A DNA stretch of 5,635 nucleotides from Deltaproteobacteria bacterium (GTDB lineage: Bacteria; Desulfobacterota; DSM-4660; Desulfatiglandales; Desulfatiglandaceae): positions 1-5,635 of the forward strand of contig DUZB01000249.1 of assembly GCA_013349725.1 (NCBI GenBank). Direction: 5' to 3'. The notes under the pieces were generated by a model. That model searched no databases. It worked only from the letters and a program-made list of their open reading frames with translations, and was not told where the DNA came from. Positions 1 through 4,785 of this stretch are shown here, in pieces. Position 1 is the stretch's first letter; every line of letters begins with the position of its first letter. Made by a program: the position numbers and the translations under genes.

Positions 1-6
1 TTTCAT
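1..6 (-). CDS. First codons of the gene after MoxR (partial, leaves window)
   Basis: On the minus strand an ATG at bases 6-4 overlaps the TGA stop of the MoxR gene by the sequence ATGA. A GAGG-like ribosome-binding stretch lies a few bases upstream, inside the last MoxR codons. Only Met-Lys is visible, so the product cannot be read. In many bacteria the gene after moxR encodes a DUF58 protein, often followed by von Willebrand factor A proteins. That identity is inferred from family context only. Confidence 0.4.
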
Positions 7-989
7 GGGACCTCGATCTGTTCCAGAAGCCGACCTATCAGGTCATCCGTACTCTTTTCCTCCGCCTCCGCTTCGTAGCTCAGAATGATCCGGTGTCTCA
101 GTATATCCGGGGCCATCGATTTCACATCCTGCGGCGTCACATATCCCCTGCCGTTGAGAAACGCATGTGCCCTGGATGCAAGGCCAAGCCAGATAGACGC
201 CCTGGGAGAAGCTCCGTAACTGATCATGGACGCCATTTCCCCGTCCAATTTTCCGGGGCGCCTGGTAGCCCTGACAATCTCTACGATATAATCCAGTATC
301 CTTTCCTCCATGTGAATCGATTTCATGACTTCAGAAGCCTCCTGGATACTGCTGAAATCCACAATGCCCGTGATGGCATCCCCTCCCCCCGAATAGACCC
401 TTTCCATGATCTGCTTTTCTTCCTGGGCCGAAGGGTAATCCACTTTTATCTTCATCATGAATCGATCGATCTGGGCCTCGGGAAGCGGATACGTCCCTTC
501 CTGTTCGATGGGGTTCTGCGTTGCCAGTACCAGGAAGGGACTCCCTAAGGGGAAAGTCGTTTCTCCAATGGTAATCTGCCGTTCCTGCATGGCTTCCAAA
601 AGAGCGCTCTGCACTTTGGCCGGCGCCCGGTTGATTTCGTCTGCAAGGATGATGTGGTTGAATATGGGCCCTTTCTTGATCTCAAAGGCAACCGTATCCG
701 GTCTGTAAAACTGGGTCCCCAGGATATCCGCGGGAAGGAGATCGGGCGTAAACTGAATCCGCTGAAAAGAAGTCCTGATGGACGCCGCAAGGGACTTCAC
801 GGCTGTCGTTTTAGCCAGCCCGGGAAGGCCCTCCAGCAGGATATGTCCATCACACAAAAGGCCGATCAGAAGCCTTTCAATAAGACGTCTCTGGCCTACA
901 ATCACCTTCTCCATTTCAGCGATGATCTTTCGAAGCACCATGCCTTGCTTTTCAACCTGTTCCGTGATTTCACCGATATCCCTGCTCAC
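3..989 (-). CDS. MoxR-family AAA+ ATPase
   Basis: This is a complete 328-residue protein, the usual length for MoxR ATPases. These cytoplasmic AAA+ proteins act as chaperone-like factors in maturing or activating partner complexes, commonly DUF58 and von Willebrand A-domain proteins encoded next to them. Visible motifs are Walker A GLPGLAKT (about residues 54-61), Walker B HIILADE (112-118) followed by INRAPAKVQSALLEAMQE, sensor-1 ATQNP (156-160), the LPEAQIDRF block (169-177) and the sensor-2 region GASPRA (259-264). The start is GTG, chosen because GGGAGG at 998-1003 sits 8 bases upstream and no upstream alternative is as good. The stop overlaps a following start codon (ATGA), which suggests translational coupling to a gene outside the window. 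Its substrate cannot be inferred from what is visible. The family call is firm and the biological role is open. Confidence 0.95.
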   Translation of the reverse strand: MSRDIGEITEQVEKQGMVLRKIIAEMEKVIVGQRRLIERLLIGLLCDGHILLEGLPGLAKTTAVKSLAASIRTSFQRIQFTPDLLPADILGTQFYRPDTVAFEIKKGPIFNHIILADEINRAPAKVQSALLEAMQERQITIGETTFPLGSPFLVLATQNPIEQEGTYPLPEAQIDRFMMKIKVDYPSAQEEKQIMERVYSGGGDAITGIVDFSSIQEASEVMKSIHMEERILDYIVEIVRATRRPGKLDGEMASMISYGASPRASIWLGLASRAHAFLNGRGYVTPQDVKSMAPDILRHRIILSYEAEAEEKSTDDLIGRLLEQIEVP

Positions 990-997
990 GTCTTTTT

Positions 998-1003
998 CCT
1001 CCC
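998..1003 (-). promoter_or_regulatory. Shine-Dalgarno of the MoxR gene
   Basis: GGGAGG on the minus strand ends 8 bases before the GTG at 989-987. It decides the non-ATG start of the MoxR gene. Confidence 0.7.
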
Positions 1004-1024
1004 TGAAATCGATTAAAGAAAATA

Positions 1025-1052
1025 GAAACTCGAAAATGGAAACTGGAAAACC
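1025..1052. repeat. Four tandem GAAA-type heptamers
   Basis: Reading the plus strand, GAAACTC, GAAAATG, GAAACTG and GAAAACC follow one another without gaps, giving a degenerate period-7 tract. It lies in the 5' leader region of the minus-strand MoxR gene, between its Shine-Dalgarno and the tRNA terminator. No function is evident. It could be a remnant of a short dispersed or slippage-generated repeat. Confidence 0.5.
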
Positions 1053-1145
1053 CCGGATCTATACGGAAGGATCTCCATTACATATAACCAAAGGATATTG
1101 CCGAGAGGTTCTCAGAGGGGAAAGGGATAAACACGGGGAGGGATG

Positions 1146-1171
1146 AAAAAATGTGAAGCAGTTCGGCTTCA
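1146..1171 (-). terminator. Rho-independent terminator after tRNA-Pro
   Basis: On the minus strand TGAAGC (1171-1166), a 6-base loop and GCTTCA (1159-1154) form a perfect 6-bp stem. After two bases comes a run of six T (1151-1146). It lies about 60 bases past the tRNA 3' end and before the MoxR gene. It probably ends the tRNA transcript and separates MoxR from the genes upstream. Confidence 0.6.
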
Positions 1172-1230
1172 GCCATATAGAAATATACTTATCCTGGAAA
1201 CCTGCAGCAATATCTGTTTCATGAAATAAG

Positions 1231-1307
1231 TGGTCGGGACGACTGGATTTGAACCAGCGGCCCCCGCGTCCCGAACGCGGTGCTCTACCAGACTGAGCCA
1301 CGTCCCG
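1231..1307 (-). tRNA. tRNA-Pro (anticodon CGG)
   Basis: The minus strand folds as a complete 77-base cloverleaf. The acceptor stem is CGGGACG paired with CGTCCCG. The D arm has GCTC/GAGC and the loop AGTCTGGTA. The anticodon stem is CCGCG/CGCGG with loop TTCGGGA, placing anticodon CGG at 1273-1271. The variable loop is 5 bases, and the T arm is GCTGG-TTCAAAT-CCAGT with one G-U pair. Discriminator A is followed by a genomically encoded CCA at 1233-1231. CGG reads the proline codon CCG, and the G after the anticodon fits tRNA-Pro. The gene stands alone, with its own terminator downstream. No intron or integrated element is seen at its 3' end. Confidence 0.97.
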
Positions 1308-1334
1308 ACATGAGCCCATTCATTTTTTTACTTT

Positions 1335-1391
1335 AAACGGTGAGTTTACCCTATCTTGATCTGCAAAGCAAGAACAAATTACTCACGGTTT
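1335..1391. repeat. Imperfect inverted repeat upstream of tRNA-Pro
   Basis: The arms 1335-1345 (AAACGGTGAGT) and 1381-1391 (ACTCACGGTTT) are complementary at 10 of 11 positions across a 35-base spacer. They flank the possible tRNA promoter. Neither strand has a T tract after the second arm, so a terminator is unlikely. Confidence 0.4.
1343..1371 (-). promoter_or_regulatory. Possible sigma-70 type promoter for tRNA-Pro
   Basis: On the minus strand TTGCTT (1371-1366) and TAAACT (1348-1343) are separated by 17 bases. Each is only a partial match to the consensus (three and four of six). Initiation would fall about 30 bases before the tRNA 5' end. Position supports the call more than sequence does. 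Confidence 0.3.
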
Positions 1392-1417
1392 CAAAAAAGT
1401 CTAACACCCCGGACAGA

Positions 1418-2014
1418 TTACAGATGCTCTATGATAATCTTGATGAAATTATCCATAATCTTGGCAGTGGCGCCCCAGATAAGATCCTCCCGGTATTTGA
1501 AACCCAATGTATTGAGCGTCATCCCGTCATACTCCACCAGATGCATTTTCTCCTTTATGTTTTCGGGAAAAAACCGGCTCAGAGGTACCTTGATAATGGA
1601 ATCCACTTCCGCCCGGTTGAGACTCAGATCGTAAGGATAAGGAATGAGACCCACAAAAGGATGGACAACAAAATTAGACACCATCGTGAGTGTGTCGTCG
1701 ATTCGCCCCAAAATATCTACCTGTTCCCTGTAAACGCCAATCTCTTCGAAGGTCTCGCGAAGAGCGGTATCCTTAACAGACCTATCTTCCTCGTCAACCC
1801 TGCCGCCCGGAAACGATATCTGCCCTTTGTGGTGCGCTACAGTATCGGTTCTCCTGGTAAACAGCACACGGCACACCCCATTGTCGTTAAACAGCGGAAT
1901 CAGAACACCCGCATGCCGGTACTTCGACTTGTCGTCAGGGATGAGCTGCGGTTTCCTCTCCCTCAGAATCTTGCGAATATGGTCTGTCAGACACACTTCT
2001 TCCGGCATGTTCAT
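1418..2014 (-). CDS. Nudix hydrolase, CoA pyrophosphatase (NudL-like)
   Basis: This is a complete 198-residue Nudix protein. Family members cleave the pyrophosphate of coenzyme A or its derivatives, giving a 4'-phosphopantetheine product and 3',5'-ADP. The CoA-type signature precedes the Nudix box: LFTRR (51-55), then HHKGQISFPGG (61-71). The Nudix helix follows, ending in RETFEEIGV (86-94) with catalytic glutamates E87, E90 and E91. The glycine-to-REXXEE spacing is longer than in the canonical box, as in E. coli NudL, which supports the subfamily. The ATG start overlaps the pyrE stop as ATGA, and no good Shine-Dalgarno is visible, so translation probably depends on pyrE; a second in-frame ATG lies two codons on. 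Substrate is inferred from the signature; another nucleotide-diphosphate substrate remains possible. Confidence 0.88.
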   Translation of the reverse strand: MNMPEEVCLTDHIRKILRERKPQLIPDDKSKYRHAGVLIPLFNDNGVCRVLFTRRTDTVAHHKGQISFPGGRVDEEDRSVKDTALRETFEEIGVYREQVDILGRIDDTLTMVSNFVVHPFVGLIPYPYDLSLNRAEVDSIIKVPLSRFFPENIKEKMHLVEYDGMTLNTLGFKYREDLIWGATAKIMDNFIKIIIEHL

Positions 2015-2772
2015 ATCGTACCGTACGTATTCACATATTTGTCAAAATCCGCCTTTGTTTCGTCTCCCATGGGCATATAGGCCCCGTTAATCAATACCGG
2101 TTCCCCTTTTTTATGGAGGTAATCCACCACCTCTCTTATGCCGGCCACGGCAATAACCGGGACCCCGCTTTTCGACACGAAATCCTTGACCGCATCGGCC
2201 CCTTTCTGTTTGAGAACCACGTCTCCTCCCGCATCATAAACGGCGGTTGTCTGCTGCCTGTCAATACATATCCCGATTCCCGCAATATGCACACGGATAT
2301 TCCTGTTGCGGCATTCGGAACCAATTTTATCCAGGAGATCATATTTGGTTTTCATGGATGTTGCAACATCATCCACAATGAAAATGCGACATCCGTCAAA
2401 AAAAGTCCCATTTACGAACATGCTTTTGGTTTTGCTTCCTTCACCGTGTGTCTTGGCCTCTTTTCGATCGTACTCAAAATTCAGATCGATGCCGTACTCC
2501 TGCCACAGGGCGATGGAAGTCGCCAATGCGATGGTACTTCCTTTATAAGAAGGACCCAATATAATATCTGTTTCCTTCACAAGTCCTTCGGAAACCATCA
2601 TGGCCGCAAAAAAAGATCCCATTTCAATGCTGAGGCGGCCGCTTCTGAACATGGCCATATTTACAAAATAGGGCGTCGGACGGCCATCTTTCAATACCAG
2701 TCCCTCATCAAAAAAGAGGGCGCCTGTTCCGGCGATAATCAGGGACAGTTTTTCCTTGTAATCCTCCATCAT
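2011..2772 (-). CDS. pyrE: Orotate phosphoribosyltransferase
   Basis: PyrE converts orotate and PRPP to orotidine 5'-monophosphate, the fifth step of de novo pyrimidine synthesis, in the cytoplasm. The 253-residue product shows the N-terminal substrate segment LVLKDGRPTPYFVN (25-38), GPSYKG (73-78), the flexible catalytic loop YDRKEAKTHGEG (101-112) and the PRPP-binding strand IFIVDDV (130-136) with the paired aspartates. It is about 40 residues longer than E. coli PyrE, partly through a C-terminal segment after residue 225. The PRPP loop reads TSMKT where many homologues have T-x-G-T/S. Two adjacent ATGs are possible starts; AGGAAGGG just upstream serves either. The Nudix gene overlaps its stop. 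A leader with a short open frame and terminator hairpin precedes it, suggesting attenuation. The identity is solid. Confidence 0.93.
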   Translation of the reverse strand: MMEDYKEKLSLIIAGTGALFFDEGLVLKDGRPTPYFVNMAMFRSGRLSIEMGSFFAAMMVSEGLVKETDIILGPSYKGSTIALATSIALWQEYGIDLNFEYDRKEAKTHGEGSKTKSMFVNGTFFDGCRIFIVDDVATSMKTKYDLLDKIGSECRNRNIRVHIAGIGICIDRQQTTAVYDAGGDVVLKQKGADAVKDFVSKSGVPVIAVAGIREVVDYLHKKGEPVLINGAYMPMGDETKADFDKYVNTYGTI

Positions 2773-2775
2773 GAA

Positions 2776-2783
2776 CCCTTCCT
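2776..2783 (-). promoter_or_regulatory. Shine-Dalgarno of pyrE
   Basis: AGGAAGGG on the minus strand ends 3 bases before the first ATG and 6 before the second. The TAG stop of the upstream 25-codon leader frame overlaps its first bases, so a ribosome ending the leader would stand at the pyrE start. Confidence 0.6.
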
Positions 2784-2859
2784 AACCCGGAGATACCGGG
2801 GAAGAAAAGAGGCCCTCGAAAACACCCGGGGCCTCGTCAAAACATTTATTGACACGCAT
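2782..2859 (-). CDS. Possible 25-codon leader peptide of pyrE
   Basis: An ATG at 2859-2857 on the minus strand opens a frame of 25 codons that ends in TAG (2784-2782) at the edge of the pyrE Shine-Dalgarno. The frame crosses both arms of the terminator hairpin 2809-2835 and the small hairpin 2786-2800. A translating ribosome close behind RNA polymerase would therefore prevent terminator folding, as in the pyrBI and pyrE leaders of enterobacteria. The start has only a weak AGAG before it, at short spacing. The peptide has no recognisable domain. Being part of a longer open frame that overlaps the dnaA end, it may be chance. It is offered as a regulatory leader. Confidence 0.35.
   Translation of the reverse strand: MRVNKCFDEAPGVFEGLFSSPVSPG
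2786..2800 (-). repeat. Small hairpin next to the pyrE ribosome-binding site
   Basis: CCCGG (2800-2796) and CCGGG (2790-2786) on the minus strand are perfect complements around a 5-base loop, three bases before the AGGAAGGG of pyrE. It could modulate ribosome access or compete with the preceding terminator hairpin, whose loop also carries a CCCGGG-like stretch. Confidence 0.35.
2802..2835 (-). terminator. Terminator or attenuator between dnaA and pyrE
   Basis: On the minus strand GAGGCCC (2835-2829) and GGGCCTC (2815-2809) form a perfect 7-bp, G+C-rich stem with a 13-base loop, followed at once by TTTTCTT (2808-2802). It lies 67 bases past the dnaA stop and about 30 before the pyrE start. 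It may simply end dnaA transcription, or act as a conditional attenuator controlling pyrE. Confidence 0.65.
2836..2853. repeat. GTCAA/TTGAC inverted repeat before the pyrE attenuator
   Basis: GTCAA (2836-2840) and TTGAC (2849-2853) form a 5-bp inverted repeat around an 8-base A/T-rich loop, directly before the terminator stem in the minus-strand transcript. It could be a pause hairpin or a weak operator. On its own it may be chance. Confidence 0.25.
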
Positions 2860-2902
2860 TTTCTCTGAATGAACCCGCTGAAAACCCTCCAGCCTCCGGC
2901 AA

Positions 2903-4252
2903 TCAACTGCTCCCTTCCTCCAACTGTTTTGATAGAAAGTTGACCTGATAACGCATTGTTCGATCTGTCTTGATTTTTCGGTCAACCACTTCGGCGGCAT
3001 AAACCACCGTAGAATGGCTCCGGTTTATTCCCTTGCCGATCTCTTCGAGTGTTTCATCAGAGTGCTTCCTGCACAGGTACGAATAGATATTGCGCGGATC
3101 TCCATAGATTTTTTTCCTCGATCTTGAGCTGAGCATATCGGCATCTATCTTATAATAGGTGCAAACCATCTGTTTGATGCGTTCGGACGCCATGGAGGAA
3201 CTTGGTGCAACAAGGGTGTTGACAACGTCTCTGGCGGAATTGATGTCCGGTATTTTTCCCACCAGTTCGGACTTTGCCCTGAGGCATTTCAGCGCGCTTT
3301 CCATCTGACGGACATCAAGTTTCAGACGGGACGCTAAAAGATCCATAACATCTTTGGACAGGGAGATGTTGAGTGCAGACGCCTTCTCCGATAATATTTT
3401 GATCCTGGTTTCATAATCCGGTCCTGCAATCGTGGTGACAAGCCCGGAAGTCAAACGGGAGGATAACTCCTTGGACATCTTTGGAATATCTTTGGGGGGC
3501 AGGGCACTCGTGAATACCAGTTTTTTCTTATTCTCAGAAAGGGCATCCAGGGTAAACCCCAATTCCGCCTGGATTTTTTCCTTCCCACCTAAGAAATGGA
3601 TGTCCTCAAGCAGAAGGACATCACAGGAACGGCGATACCTGTTCTTGAAGGCCTCAATTTTCTTCTGCTTCAAAGCCGAAATCATCTCATTGGTAAAGTC
3701 CTCAGCAGTCATGTACAAAATTCGGGTTTCAGGACCATTGCTCAAAATGGTATGGCCTATGGCCTGGGAGAGATGTGTTTTGCCCAACCCGGTATTTGAA
3801 AGCATCAACAGGGAATTATAATCTTTCACACTTCCCATGGCGATGCTCTTTGAAGCGGAATAGGCGAATTCATTGGACTGTCCCACGATAAATCGATCAA
3901 AAGTGTACTGGCTGTTGAGCCACAAATTCTTAAAGGCCTTCTTTTTTTCCAGACTGGGAAGGGCCAACTGTTTGTGTACATGAACCGGATAGTCTTGCAG
4001 AGTTTTTTTCTTGGAAGGTTCCACTTTAAGGATAAGATCGATATCGCGGTAGCCGGATTCTCTAAATTTGTCCTTTACGATATCGACATAATTCTCCCTG
4101 ATCCAGTCCCTGGAAAACTTATTCGGACAGCCTAAGATGATAGTCTGATCCGTTTTTTCCAAAAAATAGACCGGATTGATCCAGAGAGAGAAGCTGTTCT
4201 TTGGAAGTTCCGACTCGATTTGACACTTTATTTTTTCCCAGACTGAATTCAA
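2903..4252 (-). CDS. dnaA: Chromosomal replication initiator protein DnaA
   Basis: DnaA binds DnaA boxes at oriC, forms an ATP-dependent helical filament and opens the duplex for DnaB loading. The 449-residue protein has the usual order: domain I (1-75, starting VWEKIKCQIE), a short linker, the AAA+ domain (about 110-345) and the C-terminal DNA-binding domain (350-449). Motifs are P-loop SNTGLGKT (152-159), the initiator segment YMTAEDFTNEM (180-190), Walker B DVLLLEDIHFL (211-221), box VII SSRL with arginine finger R266, sensor-2 R315 in VRQMESAL, and recognition helix NRSHSTVV (410-417). Common homologues have GGVGLGKT, IDDIQF and GRDHTTV at these places. As far as I recall, deltaproteobacterial DnaA proteins differ similarly. 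The start is TTG, fixed by AGGAG six bases upstream. pyrE follows. Confidence 0.93.
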   Translation of the reverse strand: MNSVWEKIKCQIESELPKNSFSLWINPVYFLEKTDQTIILGCPNKFSRDWIRENYVDIVKDKFRESGYRDIDLILKVEPSKKKTLQDYPVHVHKQLALPSLEKKKAFKNLWLNSQYTFDRFIVGQSNEFAYSASKSIAMGSVKDYNSLLMLSNTGLGKTHLSQAIGHTILSNGPETRILYMTAEDFTNEMISALKQKKIEAFKNRYRRSCDVLLLEDIHFLGGKEKIQAELGFTLDALSENKKKLVFTSALPPKDIPKMSKELSSRLTSGLVTTIAGPDYETRIKILSEKASALNISLSKDVMDLLASRLKLDVRQMESALKCLRAKSELVGKIPDINSARDVVNTLVAPSSSMASERIKQMVCTYYKIDADMLSSRSRKKIYGDPRNIYSYLCRKHSDETLEEIGKGINRSHSTVVYAAEVVDRKIKTDRTMRYQVNFLSKQLEEGSS

Positions 4253-4258
4253 TGGAGG

Positions 4259-4263
4259 CTCCT
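4259..4263 (-). promoter_or_regulatory. Shine-Dalgarno deciding the TTG start of dnaA
   Basis: AGGAG on the minus strand stands six bases before TTG (4252-4250). The next in-frame ATG lies about 138 codons further in and would remove domain I, so the TTG is the only sensible start. Confidence 0.75.
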
Positions 4264-4287
4264 GATGGATATTCTTTTTCAGATAAT

Positions 4288-4303
4288 GGTCCCCGTAAGG
4301 ACC
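4288..4303 (-). repeat. Hairpin in the dnaA leader
   Basis: GGTCC and GGACC are perfect 5-bp complements around a 6-base loop, about 36 bases before the dnaA start codon. They would fold in the dnaA mRNA leader. No T tract follows, so this is not a terminator. Confidence 0.35.
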
Positions 4304-4373
4304 GCATCATTAGACCAGAAAAGGATAGGCCGCAAGGCAATGCAAACGAGTTAGGACAGATGTTTAAAAAAGT

Positions 4374-4381
4374 GTCGCGAC
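4374..4381. repeat. GTCGCGAC palindrome between A/T tracts
   Basis: A perfect 8-bp palindrome is flanked by TTTAAAAAA on one side and TTT plus nine A on the other. It could be a protein-binding site, for example in dnaA control or at an origin. The function is unknown. Confidence 0.35.
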
Positions 4382-4384
4382 TTT

Positions 4385-4416
4385 AAAAAAAAACAGGCTT
4401 TCCGTCAAACGCTCTG
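4385..4416 (-). terminator. Weak terminator-like structure far upstream of dnaA
   Basis: On the minus strand CAG-A-GC (4416-4411) can pair with GC-CTG (4398-4394), with one bulged A, and nine T follow at once (4393-4385). The stem is short and imperfect; the T run is the main evidence. It would end transcripts entering dnaA from upstream, or sit in a long dnaA leader. Confidence 0.22.
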
Positions 4417-4590
4417 GCCGTTGATAAAAACTTAGAGTCCCTGTTCTTTGTTGACATCGGGTAACATGGTTCATTTGCTGGCAAATCATGGACCACGTGT
4501 GTAAGGTACCGAGAAAAAAGAGTATTTAATCATCAATAAAACAGTAGTTATTTCTTATGCTTTTAGATATTTTCAAGTTTCGTGTATTTA

Positions 4591-4599
4591 TCTTCCACA
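4591..4599 (+). promoter_or_regulatory. DnaA box-like site
   Basis: TCTTCCACA matches the consensus TTWTNCACA at all but the second base. Its first part recurs as ATCTTCCA at 4606-4613, 16 bases on. It lies in the A/T-rich part of the dnaA upstream region. A single site is weak evidence. Confidence 0.3.
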
Positions 4600-4612
4600 A
4601 CTCGAATCTTCC

Positions 4613-4656
4613 ATTTTCTTTGATTTACAACCTATATCAAAGAAAATCATTTTTTT
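4613..4656 (+). repeat. 12-bp perfect inverted repeat with T tract
   Basis: ATTTTCTTTGAT (4613-4624) and ATCAAAGAAAAT (4636-4647) are exact complements around an 11-base loop. Seven T follow at 4650-4656 on the plus strand. The stem has only three G-C pairs, so a terminator is possible but weak. A regulator operator or an origin element is equally possible. It is the longest perfect inverted repeat I found in the window. Confidence 0.6.
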
Positions 4657-4751
4657 AAGGTCCATTTTTCCGTTCTGATTCCTTCAGCACACGAAAGAGG
4701 GGGGGAAAGGTTTTCTTCCTTTGGTTTACCGTTTTTTCATCGAGGAGAGAC

Positions 4752-4780
4752 TTGACATCTTCCCATTCTGCTGCTCTTAT
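4752..4780 (+). promoter_or_regulatory. Promoter of the PHP gene, perhaps giving a leaderless mRNA
   Basis: A perfect -35 TTGACA (4752-4757) is followed, after 17 bases, by TCTTAT (4775-4780), four of six matches to the -10 consensus. Initiation would fall near 4787, at the ATG of the PHP frame. No good Shine-Dalgarno precedes that ATG, which agrees with a leaderless transcript or a start site slightly upstream. Confidence 0.45.
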
Positions 4781-4785
4781 GGGCC

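Larger units (their letters stand above)
4253..4785. other. Intergenic region between dnaA and the PHP gene, candidate oriC
   Basis: No credible gene lies in this stretch. It holds A/T-rich DNA, mainly 4516-4660, and an 8-bp palindrome GTCGCGAC (4374-4381) between A-rich tracts. It also has a 5-bp hairpin GGTCC/GGACC (4288-4303) in the dnaA leader, a 12-bp inverted repeat (4613-4647), the direct repeat ATCTTCCA (4590 and 4606) and a DnaA box-like TCTTCCACA (4591-4599, one mismatch to TTWTNCACA). Genes on both sides read away from it. These traits fit a bacterial origin beside dnaA. There is no cluster of good DnaA boxes, so the call is tentative. Confidence 0.3.

Noticed and set aside
1059..1319. 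Minus-strand open frame of 86 codons
   Set aside because: It runs through the whole tRNA-Pro gene. The translation DVAQSGRAPRSGRGGRWFKSS is the familiar product of reading a tRNA as protein.
1447..1455. TTATCCATA, one mismatch from a DnaA box
   Set aside because: It lies inside the Nudix coding region, isolated and far from the dnaA upstream region, so chance is the simplest explanation.
1340..2080. Plus-strand open frame of 246 codons
   Set aside because: It is antisense to the Nudix gene and has no domain pattern or plausible ribosome-binding site.
2113..2868. Long plus-strand open frame of 251 codons
   Set aside because: It lies antisense to pyrE, which has clear family motifs. The translation shows no recognisable domain.
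3432..3821. Plus-strand open frame inside dnaA
   Set aside because: It is a shadow of dnaA, whose motifs lie on the other strand.
4451..4479. A second TTGACA (4451-4456) as a plus-strand promoter
   Set aside because: No -10 like hexamer occurs at 16-18 bases; the sequence there is TTTGCT.
4253..4785. CRISPR array or riboswitch in the dnaA upstream gap
   Set aside because: No regularly spaced repeats of 20 bases or more are present, and no riboswitch core that I recognise.
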